DNA of 64,000 nt from positions 6,242-70,241 of the forward strand of contig JBNAVB010000001.1 in assembly GCA_049699715.1 (NCBI GenBank), written 5' to 3'. The first letter of the stretch is position 1. The number at the start of each line of letters is the position of its first letter. A program made the position numbers and the translations under genes. The notes beneath the pieces were generated by a model. The model did not search any database. It saw only the letters and a list, made by a program, of their open reading frames with translations, and was not told where the DNA came from. This document shows, one piece after another, positions 53,901 through 62,600 of the stretch. Source of the DNA: JAVZYK01 sp049699715. Lineage in GTDB: Archaea > Nanobdellota > Nanobdellia > Pacearchaeales > UBA284.

Positions 53901-54803
53901 AGATTTTGGCGATTTTGATATTGTTTCTGGAACTTTAATGTTGTATGCTTTTTTATCCATAATATCAAATAAAGACAAAAATCTTTTTGAATAATCTGTG
54001 CTGTTCAATCTAATTAAATAACTGTTGTTTTTAATACAAATATTTTCATTAGTGTCGAATTCTTTTTGGAATATTTTTTGTATTTTATTAATTACACTTT
54101 TACAATTATTCTGAATTGATAGCCTCAAATACTCTTTTTTTCTGTCTATCCATCCATCAGACAAAAACATTCCAAGAAGATAAGCAAGGTTTTCATTGAT
54201 AACAATTCCATTCCTTTTAACATATTTATTTATCTTTGGATATGTTCCTTGGAGTACCAAATAAACTCCCTTTTTCAATTCAGAGGCCTTCTTCCATTCA
54301 AATTTGAGATCTTTTGTAAGAACCATATACATTTGCCCTTTAGTAGAAGTGTTAGAAGAGCCATTTTTTAGTGTGACTTCAACTAGCTCTTGCTTGGGCA
54401 TAATGTATAATTTGGTTATTTTTCTTATCCCGTTCGAAGTGAATACCCTGTCTCCTTTTTTTAATTTTTGAATAGGAATAAGCCCTTTTGGTGTAGAGAC
54501 TAGTGTATCTTTTACAAAACATTCACCTACGATTCTAGCACTTTTCTTTGTCTGCCCTTTCTGCAAGCCCATCAAATCCATTGAATACAAGATTCTACGT
54601 TGAACAGGCTTCAATCCATCTTCGACTGCAGGCAATGCTCTCGAGACTATGACACTCATGGCATAATCAATGTAAGCTTTTTTCATCTCGTCTGAGATTT
54701 CTGAATCAATCTGCCCTTTTTCCTTTTCCTCTCCCATTTCTTCCCCCTCTTCTGTCTCTTCCTTCTTTGTTTCTTTTTCTTTCTTCTCTTCTTTTTCGGC
54801 CAT
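50964..54803 (-). CDS. gyrA: DNA gyrase subunit A, interrupted by an intein
   Basis: A 1279-codon frame coding a GyrA host protein of about 837 residues after intein removal. Residues 1-30 are a Glu/Lys tail; the breakage-reunion domain starts at SDEMKKAYIDYAMSVIVSRA, and the catalytic Tyr is in SPAAMRYTEAKL after the intein. The C-terminal half holds the beta-pinwheel (repeats such as KGYGKRSAIEDYRLTGRACKG) for DNA wrapping. Gyrase introduces negative supercoils with GyrB (55562-57487). In archaea the enzyme is of bacterial origin. The intein sits between IVGE and CMGKFHPHGD. Confidence 0.97.
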   Translation of the reverse strand: MAEKEEKKEKETKKEETEEGEEMGEEKEKGQIDSEISDEMKKAYIDYAMSVIVSRALPAVEDGLKPVQRRILYSMDLMGLQKGQTKKSARIVGECFVKDTLVSTPKGLIPIQKLKKGDRVFTSNGIRKITKLYIMPKQELVEVTLKNGSSNTSTKGQMYMVLTKDLKFEWKKASELKKGVYLVLQGTYPKINKYVKRNGIVINENLAYLLGMFLSDGWIDRKKEYLRLSIQNNCKSVINKIQKIFQKEFDTNENICIKNNSYLIRLNSTDYSKRFLSLFDIMDKKAYNIKVPETISKSPKSVIFAFLSGIIDGDGFVHKNRKVINITSISEKFIDSLQTLLFSLGIFSRKYRNKKKNHSYKGRIIKPNFETYSLEICGSSIQSLKDNLNLSNEQKKERLLKIKTKVNPSQFDILPYFGSAIFSEFSEKHLGGGWYKDVNGKKFRLGIKYENGTKIRYYKGLKNKIKIYKSTIKKLNILEKLKRIGSPLAAKLKPILENDFFFVEVKKVERAKPEITYDIQVEKEHEFLANGMRSHNCMGKFHPHGDMAIYDALVRMAQDFSLRYPLVHGQGNFGSMDGDSPAAMRYTEAKLAAISAELLEDIDKETVKFLQNFDNSLEEPETLPGKLPNLLINGATGIAVGMATNLPPHNLGEVCDAINAYINNPDITIEKLSEIIIGPDFPTGGQANANFLEIYKSGKGRIILRGKTTTEEHKGRTSIIITEIPYMLNKAELVKDIAKLIQEKKLPDVWDLRDESAKGKVRIVIELRKGADYKFTLNRLYKFTRLQDNFDVNMIALVKGHPKQLNLKNLIEEYVKYREVIVTKRTKFELKKAQERREIVQGLLIALKDIDAVVKLIKGSKNTTEAYESLLKKFSLTGKQAQAILDMKLSSLTNLEQDKLKDEEKKLRELIKELEKILSSGKEILNVIKKEVSELKRKYGDARRTQILQRIAEIQEKDIISKKDVVITITDKGYCKRIDVKDYKEQKRGGKGVIGSDLATGDFVKQIITCSTHDYLLFFTNKGRVYWLKAYYIPAVEKYSKGKALINILNLKDETIQSVMAVKEFKDFLMIVTKKGQVKKMNLSLLSKPRASGVRVINLPLDGSDVVIDVKPIKEKQEVILVTKEGQAIRFNSDEVRTMGRASYGVTGIKLEKGDEVVSLEVLDDPKSTILTITEKGYGKRSAIEDYRLTGRACKGVINLKISDKTGKVVTTVSVNDKDSGIVTTSKGMVIRVPCKDIRVMGRATQGVRIIRLRPDDKVTDLAKVVEITELNGNNKYSQ
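53196..54521 (-). mobile_element. GyrA intein with LAGLIDADG endonuclease domain
   Basis: 442 residues beginning at Cys (CFVKDTLVSTPKGLIPIQKL, splicing block A) and ending in GMRSHN, with Cys as the +1 extein residue; EKHEFLANG-type block F (VEKEHEFLANGMRSHN) is clear. The endonuclease part has LLGMFLSDGWID and FLSGIIDGDGFV, both LAGLIDADG helices. Insertion is in the highly conserved (I)VG(D/E)-x-MGK-x-HPHGD loop, where the +1 residue has become Cys. Both splicing and homing functions look intact. Confidence 0.93.
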
Positions 54804-54830
54804 TTTCTATTTTTTTTATTATCTAAAATT

Positions 54831-55112
54831 TTAATTTTTCTTAATTTGTTCTTTGTTTTTATAAATAATCAGGTTGTTGCTTTCATACACCGCCAAGACT
54901 TTGAAATAACCCTCCCCGGGGATTTCATATTTTGGACATTCTTTACAAAATAACTCATCACAGTAGTAATAGATTTTTCTTTGGATTGGAAACCAGATTA
55001 TTTTACACTTATCACACAATTGGAACAGTTCTCGCAATTTATCTAGTTTTAATTTTATTCCAAGATTATTTTCCGCAAGTTTTTCCAGTTGGCTTTTCCC
55101 CTTAGTTATCAT
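54831..55112 (-). CDS. Small zinc-ribbon-like protein, unknown
   Basis: A 93-residue protein with two Cys pairs (LCDKCKII and FCKECPKY), plus another Cys between them, and a beta-rich C-terminus (YFKVLAVYESNNLIIY). It is likely a zinc-bound small domain. No family recognised. It lies between gyrB/Mth938 and gyrA on the same strand. Confidence 0.5.
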   Translation of the reverse strand: MITKGKSQLEKLAENNLGIKLKLDKLRELFQLCDKCKIIWFPIQRKIYYYCDELFCKECPKYEIPGEGYFKVLAVYESNNLIIYKNKEQIKKN

Positions 55113-55193
55113 TTTTAGTCTTTACTTTTCATTTTCAATTTTATTTTTTCTTTGGCTTTTCTAACTTTTCTAAATTTTTGAAATTTAACATTA

Positions 55194-55550
55194 TTAACAT
55201 GTAACATGAAACAAGCCTGCCTTTCTCGCTTCAGTTTCGTTAAAAATTTTTATAGCTTTCGGCGTGGGTTCTGCTATGAGTTTAGTTCCGTATTTTTCGC
55301 AAATTCTTTCAGCACCCTGTTCTAGATGGCATGCCTTGTATTGCCCCAATCCGACTATTAAAACTTGGGGTTTTGAAGCAAGTAAATCTTTAATTTCTTC
55401 TGTGCAAATAAGGTGATGGGTTCCATAATGCTTCTCCCCTATATCGCTTCTTTTTGCAACGACGCCGTTCCCATCAATAATGATGTCATAATTATAAGTT
55501 TTATTGTCTATAACAATTTTGCCGAACTCTGTCGAATTTACCTTTACCAT
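55194..55550 (-). CDS. Mth938/AAMDC-domain protein
   Basis: A 118-residue single-domain protein matching the Mth938 (DUF498) family: GKIVIDNKTYNYDIIIDG, THHLICTEEIKDLL, VLIVGLGQYKACHLE, IFNETEARKAGLFHVTC. The family folds as a small alpha/beta domain also found near respiratory complex assembly factors; its molecular function in archaea is unknown. It follows gyrB by 11 bp, so it is probably cotranscribed with the gyrase genes. Confidence 0.85.
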   Translation of the reverse strand: MVKVNSTEFGKIVIDNKTYNYDIIIDGNGVVAKRSDIGEKHYGTHHLICTEEIKDLLASKPQVLIVGLGQYKACHLEQGAERICEKYGTKLIAEPTPKAIKIFNETEARKAGLFHVTC

Positions 55551-55561
55551 CTTGATTAAAA

Positions 55562-57487
55562 TTAAACGTCGAGTATTGCCTCCTTCGCATGTTCCTCAAT
55601 GAAGGCGCGTCTAGGAGCAACATCATCGCCCATAAGCATCTGGAATGTGGTGTCGGCTTCTACAGCATCTTCTATAGTAACTCTTTTTATCTTTCGTGTG
55701 TTGGGGTTCATTGTTGTTTCCCATAGCTGTTGTGGATTCATCTCTCCTAGACCTTTGAACCTTGTTACGTTTGCATTGCCCAATTTGTCAAGAACCCTCT
55801 TCAATGCTCCGTCTGAATAAACATAATGATCTTTTTTCTTTCGGATTTTATACAAAGGTGGCACTGCAACCCATATGTGTCCGTTTTCAATGAGCGGACG
55901 CATAAACCTGAAGAAAAACGTCAAGAGCAAAGTTTTGATATGCTGGCCGTCGACATCTGCATCAGTCATTATTATTATTTTAGAATAACGCAGCTTTTCT
56001 ATATTGAAATCTTCTCCTACGCCTGTGCCTATTACAGTTATCAAGTTTGAAATTTCCTCGTTTGAGAAAACTTTTGTCGGCGCGGCTTTTTCTACATTCA
56101 AAATTTTCCCCTTCAAGGGCAGCACAGCTTGGATTTCTTTGTTTCTCGCCTGTTTTGCGCTTCCTCCAGCGCTCTCTCCCTCAACGATGTAAAGCTCGGT
56201 TTCTTCTTTCTTCGAGCTAGAACAATCTGCGAGCTTTCCAGGCAAGCCACTGAAGCCAAAAGCACTTTTCCTTCTTACAAGCTCTTTGGCTTTCTTCGCA
56301 GCTTCTCTTGCTTTCGCGGCTTCGCTTGCCTTTGTAGCAATTTTCTTGGCGATTTGAGGATTCTCTTCAAACATCTCTGACAAGCAAGAAGTTACAACAG
56401 AGTCAACATAACCTTTTACTTCACTGTTGCCAAGCTTTGTTTTGGTTTGGCCTTCGAACTGGGGGTTTTTTATCTTGATGCTAACGATAGCTGTTAAGCC
56501 TTCTCTAACATCATCTCCTGTGAGAGAGCCAGACTTTATTATGCCTTGTTTCTGGGCATAATCATTGATGACTCTTGTCAAAGCAGTTTTGAAACCAATA
56601 ATATGCGTTCCGCCTTCGATTGTGTTAATTGTGTTGACAAAGCCAAAAATATTTTCTTGATAACCGGTGTTGTATTGAATTGCGACTTCGACAATTGTAT
56701 GATCTGCCTCTTTTCTGAAATAAATAGGCTTGTGAAGCGGTTCTTTAGTTCTGTTAAGCCACTTTACAAATTCTTGGAGGCCCCCATCATAGACAAATTC
56801 TTCGCGCTTTTCTTTTTCTCCCCTCTTATCTTCAAGGATTATCCTTAGACCTGCATTTAAAAACGCTAACTCGCGGAACCTTGTGGCTAAAAGCGCGAAA
56901 TCAAGTTCAGTAGTTGAAAAAATTGACTCGTCTGGATAAAAAGTTACCTTAGTTCCTGTCAAGCTTTTATCGCATGAGCCTATAATTTTGACTTCATGCA
57001 ATGGATTGCCTATTTTATAGCTTTGCATGTATATCTTGCCATCGCGCTTGACTTCAACTATCATTTTTTTTGACAGCGCTGCAACAACACTGATACCGAC
57101 ACCATGCAGCCCCCCAGAAATCGCATAAGCTTTGTTGTCAAACTTGCCTCCAGCGTGCAATTTTGTGACAATAATTTCCATGGCAGATTTCTTGTAAATA
57201 GGATGTATATCCACAGGGATTCCACGACCGTTATCTTCGACTGTGACGCTTCCGTCTTTGTTGAGCGTTACTCTTATGGCATTGCAAACTCCAGCCAGGC
57301 ACTCGTCAACGGCATTATCAACTATCTCATACACGAGATGATGCAAACCTTCCTTACCTGTAGAGCCTATATACATCGCTGGCCTTTTCCTAACTCCCTC
57401 CAATCCTTCAAGAACCTTGATGCTTTCGGCTGTATATTTCTGTTTTTCTTCCTTGCTTTGTTGTATTTCTTTTCCTTCGCCAGACAT
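55562..57487 (-). CDS. gyrB: DNA gyrase subunit B
   Basis: A 641-residue ATPase subunit. The GHKL ATP site shows GVRKRPAMYIGST, VDNAVDECLAG, DNGRGIPVDIH and GGLHGVGISVV; the transducer domain follows, and the TOPRIM domain has YIVEGESAGGSAKQARN and DADVDGQHIKTLLL. C-terminal FKGLGEMNPQQLWETTMNP is the gyrase/topoisomerase IV tail. Length matches short-type bacterial and archaeal GyrB. With the intein-bearing gyrA 760 bp downstream it forms the gyrase locus. Confidence 0.97.
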   Translation of the reverse strand: MSGEGKEIQQSKEEKQKYTAESIKVLEGLEGVRKRPAMYIGSTGKEGLHHLVYEIVDNAVDECLAGVCNAIRVTLNKDGSVTVEDNGRGIPVDIHPIYKKSAMEIIVTKLHAGGKFDNKAYAISGGLHGVGISVVAALSKKMIVEVKRDGKIYMQSYKIGNPLHEVKIIGSCDKSLTGTKVTFYPDESIFSTTELDFALLATRFRELAFLNAGLRIILEDKRGEKEKREEFVYDGGLQEFVKWLNRTKEPLHKPIYFRKEADHTIVEVAIQYNTGYQENIFGFVNTINTIEGGTHIIGFKTALTRVINDYAQKQGIIKSGSLTGDDVREGLTAIVSIKIKNPQFEGQTKTKLGNSEVKGYVDSVVTSCLSEMFEENPQIAKKIATKASEAAKAREAAKKAKELVRRKSAFGFSGLPGKLADCSSSKKEETELYIVEGESAGGSAKQARNKEIQAVLPLKGKILNVEKAAPTKVFSNEEISNLITVIGTGVGEDFNIEKLRYSKIIIMTDADVDGQHIKTLLLTFFFRFMRPLIENGHIWVAVPPLYKIRKKKDHYVYSDGALKRVLDKLGNANVTRFKGLGEMNPQQLWETTMNPNTRKIKRVTIEDAVEADTTFQMLMGDDVAPRRAFIEEHAKEAILDV

Positions 57488-57652
57488 TTTTTGGGGGTTT
57501 TTTGTTATGTTTTTTTCTTGAATTTATCGTCGAGAATAAAGGTTTTATCGTCGACAATTATAACAAAGTAAACTATATTTAAAAATCTTTTTGCCGAATT
57601 AAGCCTTATTTAATTGATAAAATAGAGAATTAGCAAAAAAGTTTTTTGCTTT

Positions 57653-59029
57653 TTACTTTTTGTGTTCTTTATGTCTCACAATTTTTTTTCTCTTTTTGAA
57701 ATATATCATTAGACTTATAATCAATGCCGCAAGAATCACAAGATAATACCAACAAATCCCAACTTGCCAGAAATAAATCCCCCAACAGAACCCAAACAAA
57801 CAGCAGTCGGGCCTGCAGGCATTTCTTACACACTTGTAGACCCTGCCCAAGAACACGGGGCCTAAAGCTAAGCCTTCGCGCTTGCATCCGCAATCCTTGC
57901 AACAATTCTCCTGGTTTTCAGCGAGCTCGCATCTCGCATCGCCACATCTAGCAGCGTAACAATCATTAGGGCAGGTTCTCCAGTCTTCGCCTTTGTCGGG
58001 CTCACAGATTCCGTTACCGCAGGCTGCGCAGTCAATAGGGCAATTTTCTGGCGTTTCATTCTTGTCTGCTTCACATATTAGGTTGCCACAGAATATCGCA
58101 CAATCAGGGCATGAAGCATAAGTCTCACCAAGGTCACAAACATTATCATAATCGCAACCTCCACAGCAATCTGCGCAACAAGTTAGGGCAGTTTCATTAC
58201 ATTCTGCTTGGCAAATCTTATCCCCACAAATACAACCAGGACAATCTATAGGGCAATTCAATGTTGTCTCAGTGAAATTGAAGCACAATCCATGTATCAC
58301 ATCACAGATTCCGTTGCCGCATCTACAGTCCTGAGGACAAGTAATATTAGTTTCATTATGCTCGGGCTGGCATTTGCCGTCAGGACAGTGACAATCAAAA
58401 GGACAAATACTACAGTTCTCGCCATAATCTTTATCGCAAATTCCATTAGGCGGGTTGCATAAACAATCAACACAATTAGTAACATTCTCACACCTGCGTC
58501 TTGTGGAATCATTAGTCAAGTCAGGAATAGGTTCGCAAATGCTGTTGTTGTTACATACAGGCGCACAATCTTGGGGACAAGTCAAGCAAGTTTCATTGCC
58601 GGTACAATTACCATCCCCGCAATAGAAGGGCGAACTCAAGTTAACAGTTGGCGCCTGATCATTCCCTGACTTACTTAACTTAACACTTGTGTTTGCAGTA
58701 TGATTTTCATCCTTAAAAATGTAGATATAAACTGTATCATTTTCTTGCCATTGCGGCTGGCAATTTCCTATATCTTGGGCATACCAATTAGCTTGCTTTG
58801 ACAATCCCCCTATGCCAACAGTATCACTAAGAATACAATAAGAAATATTGTTTCTTGTAACATTGAGAGTAACTTGCGCGCCATTTGCATCTGTGCCATC
58901 GCTAGCATTGTTCACAAATCCGTTCACTCCATGCTGGGTGCCTGCAAGCGCATAATTGATAGAGGAAATAAAGGAAACAGGTAGAACAAACATCAAAGCC
59001 AATAACAACACAAGATACTCTCGTCTCAT
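57653..59029 (-). CDS. Cys-rich repeat surface protein with C-terminal anchor
   Basis: A 458-residue secreted protein: signal peptide (about 1-30), a beta-like domain with sequons (31-130), then about ten tandem units of the kind CGNGICEPDKGEDWRTCPNDC (consensus C-G-x-G-x-C ... C-P-x-D-C) at about 137-390, and a C-terminal membrane segment (about 425-445) with a basic tail. Similar Cys repeats occur in other archaeal and bacterial surface proteins and may bind calcium or form stiff stalks. The repeats vary in spacing. It is divergent from the wHTH gene across an AT-rich gap. Confidence 0.65.
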   Translation of the reverse strand: MRREYLVLLLALMFVLPVSFISSINYALAGTQHGVNGFVNNASDGTDANGAQVTLNVTRNNISYCILSDTVGIGGLSKQANWYAQDIGNCQPQWQENDTVYIYIFKDENHTANTSVKLSKSGNDQAPTVNLSSPFYCGDGNCTGNETCLTCPQDCAPVCNNNSICEPIPDLTNDSTRRRCENVTNCVDCLCNPPNGICDKDYGENCSICPFDCHCPDGKCQPEHNETNITCPQDCRCGNGICDVIHGLCFNFTETTLNCPIDCPGCICGDKICQAECNETALTCCADCCGGCDYDNVCDLGETYASCPDCAIFCGNLICEADKNETPENCPIDCAACGNGICEPDKGEDWRTCPNDCYAARCGDARCELAENQENCCKDCGCKREGLALGPVFLGRVYKCVRNACRPDCCLFGFCWGIYFWQVGICWYYLVILAALIISLMIYFKKRKKIVRHKEHKK

Positions 59030-59367
59030 TTTCCTCTTTTTTTATTATTCTTTTTTCCTCTTTTTTCTGTTATACAGTTATACAATATAAATATGCTTAA
59101 GTTAGGCCTTCCTTATTTTTAAATGTTTTGAATATATTTTGTAATGAAATATTTATAGGAATTTTTAAGGTCCAAGTTATATATTATTTACCTATAAATG
59201 AATAGATTAATATATTTATTAATACATACATCAAGATATAGATAAATTTATAAATAGATATTTATTTAAAAGATATAGATAAATCTATAAATAGATATTT
59301 ATTTAATTATTATTTTAAATATTTATTTAATTAACAAGTAGAAAGGTAAAAGAAAAAGAGGTAGGAA
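59030..59367. other. AT-rich divergent spacer
   Basis: A 338-bp gap with very high A/T content, no protein gene and many short TTTATAAAT-like boxes. It contains a two-copy 37-bp tandem repeat (59234-59307). It serves as promoter region for the Cys-rich protein (minus) and the wHTH gene (plus). High AT and gyrase proximity are compatible with, but do not show, an unwinding element. Confidence 0.6.
59234..59307 (+). repeat. 37-bp AT-rich tandem repeat, two copies
   Basis: AGATATAGATAAAT(T/C)TATAAATAGATATTTATTTAA occurs twice with a period of 37 bp, differing at one or two positions. Each copy holds a TATA-like element. Confidence 0.8.
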
Positions 59368-59616
59368 ATGGTAAATGGCAAGGTTCATGAGGATGTATTA
59401 GCAAAGGAAATTCTTAAGGTCATTAATAAGAGCTCAGAGCCTCTCGAGACTAAAGAAATCGAGCAAGCTCTTGCAAAAATTAAAGGAATCACAAGAACCA
59501 GGCTTTTCTATAGACTAACCTTATTGAGAGGCGAAGGCCTTATCCTTGGCAAGTTTGTAGGGCCGGGCAAAGGCGTTTGGATTTGGTGGAAGAAATTTCA
59601 AGAGGGGAGGAAATAA
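59368..59616 (+). CDS. Winged-helix DNA-binding protein
   Basis: An 82-residue protein: VLAKEILKVINKSSEPLETK, then EIEQALAKIKGITRTRLFYR (recognition-helix-like), then LTLLRGEGLILGKFVGPGKG (wing). This is a minimal winged helix of the archaeal regulator type. It precedes the giant surface-protein gene by 4 bp with a GGGGAGG Shine-Dalgarno between them, so the pair is an operon; it may control surface-protein expression. Confidence 0.7.
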   Translation: MVNGKVHEDVLAKEILKVINKSSEPLETKEIEQALAKIKGITRTRLFYRLTLLRGEGLILGKFVGPGKGVWIWWKKFQEGRK

Positions 59617-59620
59617 AAAA

Positions 59621-62600
59621 ATGAATTTATTAAATAAATTACTCAAAGATAAGGAAAGCATGACTAAAACTATAGCATTTGTCTTGCTCGCCGCGCTCAT
59701 AATTTTTATCGTAATCTCATCAACAGTCTTAATCGCACAAAACGAAACTAATGAAACCCATCAAACTGAATCAATAATAAATGAAACAAACGAGAGTAAT
59801 CAAACCGAGCCTCCGCAGAATCAAACTAATATTACAAATGAAACAAATAAAACTAATGAAACCAATTTAACAAATTTCACTTTAATTATTGAAGACTATG
59901 ATGGCGATCAAGTCTACTCACAAATCTTACTTTACAACGAATCAGAGAAAAAATGGAAAAAATTAGACAGGACAACAGAAATAAAAGAAAGTAAGCACAA
60001 TTTCAGAATAAAATTAACACAGAAAATCAAAGAAATTGAAATCAATTCTCTTGAAGTTAGTGAAAACAAGGAATACAAGTTAAGAGTAGACGAAGACTTG
60101 CCTCGAGATAAAGTTCCTAACGGTGCTGTTCAAGTTTATGCAATCGACCCGTCGCAATTAAACTTTACAGAAGCGATTGTAACGGTTTCAGAGGCCAAAG
60201 GCAATCAGCTTTGGAAATGCAAAACCTGGGATTTTGAGGCTAGAGAATGCAAGCCTGTTTGTGGCTTTGATGCAGAAAAACAAATAGAGGTTTGTCAAAG
60301 TGGATGGCAAAAACTTATGGACATTGTGCCTGGCCAAGAGTATAGTTTTACCTTAACTTCAGAAGACCCCAGCTATGCTGAGTATAATGCTACTTTAGGC
60401 GCGCCACAATGCAAGAACTTTGAATCGCCCTGCATTGCAAATTCCTCTTTGCTGCAATGTAATGATAATCAAGCATATCCCGGGCCAGAACCAAATCAGC
60501 CGAATACAATTGATACTTGCACAGATAGCACAACTTCAGGAACTTGTCATTCTGATGAGTCAGTTGAAAACATTACAATTACTGATTTAAACAGCAGCTA
60601 TTTCAGGCCGGGCGATACTGTAAATGTGACTGTTTGGTGGTACTGCTATGACACTACAGACAGAATCGCGCTTTACTATACAAACAGCACATCGTCAATA
60701 AATTGGGTGAACAAGCTTGCTGGAACAATACGTTGCCTTACAGCAGGCTATTTCACAAGGAATATTACTTTTACTTTAGACAATGTGCCAGGCGAGCATG
60801 CTGTGAGAGCAATCATATTAAGAACAATCATAACATCTGCTTGCCCAACTGGCAGTTACAGAGATCAGGATGATGTTGCTTTTAGAGTTGCGAGTAAGCC
60901 AGTTACAACACTAAATTCACCGCTTGATAATTATTACAATGATTCTGCGCCTTTTGTTAATGTAACATTTAATTGTTCTGCAACAGCCGATGTGCCTCTA
61001 AAGAACATCTCACTTTACATAACAAATTCAAGCAATCAATCTTTCAGCCTAAACCGAACAACAAATATAAGCGGTACATCAAACAGTACGGCTTGGACAT
61101 TAACACTTGGAGTTGGCAATTACACTTGGAATTGTTTAACTTATGATAATGCTTCTCAATTTGATTGGGGCGATGCAAATAGAAGCTTGAAGATAAACTG
61201 GACAGATAACTATCCAACCGTAACTTTAGCTTCGCCTCCTAATGGCAATATCACAATAAGCAAAAATGTTAACTTCACTTGCAATGCAACAGATGATATT
61301 CAATTAAGTAATATAACATTCTATTGGAATTACTCGGGAAGCTGGCAGGCAAATGGGACTGTTGCTGTTTCGGGAACGAGCAATCAAACAACTTTTGTTA
61401 GGACAAACTTGAGCAATGGTGTAATACTGTGGAACTGTCAAGCTTGTGACAATGCAAGCCAGTGCAGATTTGCTTCGACAAACTGGACTGTTACTATAAA
61501 TTATACAAATACTGCGCCACAGTATAGCAATGTTGGAAGCAACACAACAACTCCTTACACAAACGAGCCAGTGTTGCATTATGCCTATTGGCAAGATAAC
61601 GATGCACTAAGCGGCTATGTATTTTCAAGTAATTATTCAGGAACTTGGCAAAATGATTCTTGGCAACCTTTGACTGGAGCAGCAAATTGGAGCAATGTTA
61701 CCAAAAATGCTCCTTCGGCAAGTGGAACTTATGGGTGGAGAATTTATGCAAATGATAGCGAAAACGCATGGAATGTTACAGATACACAAATAATAAATGT
61801 TCAGAATAGGGCGCCTCAAATAGCTCTAAACTTGCCTTTAAACAACACACAATTCAATGATACTCAAAACATTAACTTCAACTTTACAGCAACTGATGAC
61901 CAGAACACAACATTAAGCTGTTCAATTTATCTTGATTCTGTTCTTAACCAGACAAATTCTTCGACTCAAAATAATACTTTAACAAACTTCCTTATCAGTG
62001 GAATAAGTTATGGCAGCCATAACTGGTTTATAAATTGCAGTGATGGTGAGCTGAGCAATGTTAGTGAAGTGAGATGGTTTAGCATTGCTGATACACTTGC
62101 GCCAAACATTCAATTTGTGCCGCCAACAGAAAGCTCTGGAATAACAATAAACAGAAACTATATTCAAATAAATGTAACTGCCTCTGATGGCGGCTCTGGG
62201 CTAAAGAACATAACAATTTATCTCTACAACTCAACTGGTGCTTTGATTAATTCAACAAGCTCAACAAGTTCTCCTTTATTTGCTAACTTTACCAATTTGG
62301 CAGAAGGAACTTATTACTTCAATGCAACTGCTTATGACTATTCAAATAATAGCAATTCAACTGAAACAAGGAATGTGACAATTTATTTGAACAAAGCGCC
62401 TCAAATAGCTCTAAACTTGCCTTTAAACAACACACAATTCAATGATACTCAAAACATTAATTTTAATTTCACTGCAACAGACGATTACAACACAACATTG
62501 AGCTGCAGCATTTATCTTGATTCTGTGCTGAATCAGACAAATTCATTGACTCAAAACAATACACTAACAAACTTCTTGATTACAGGAATTAGTTATGGAA

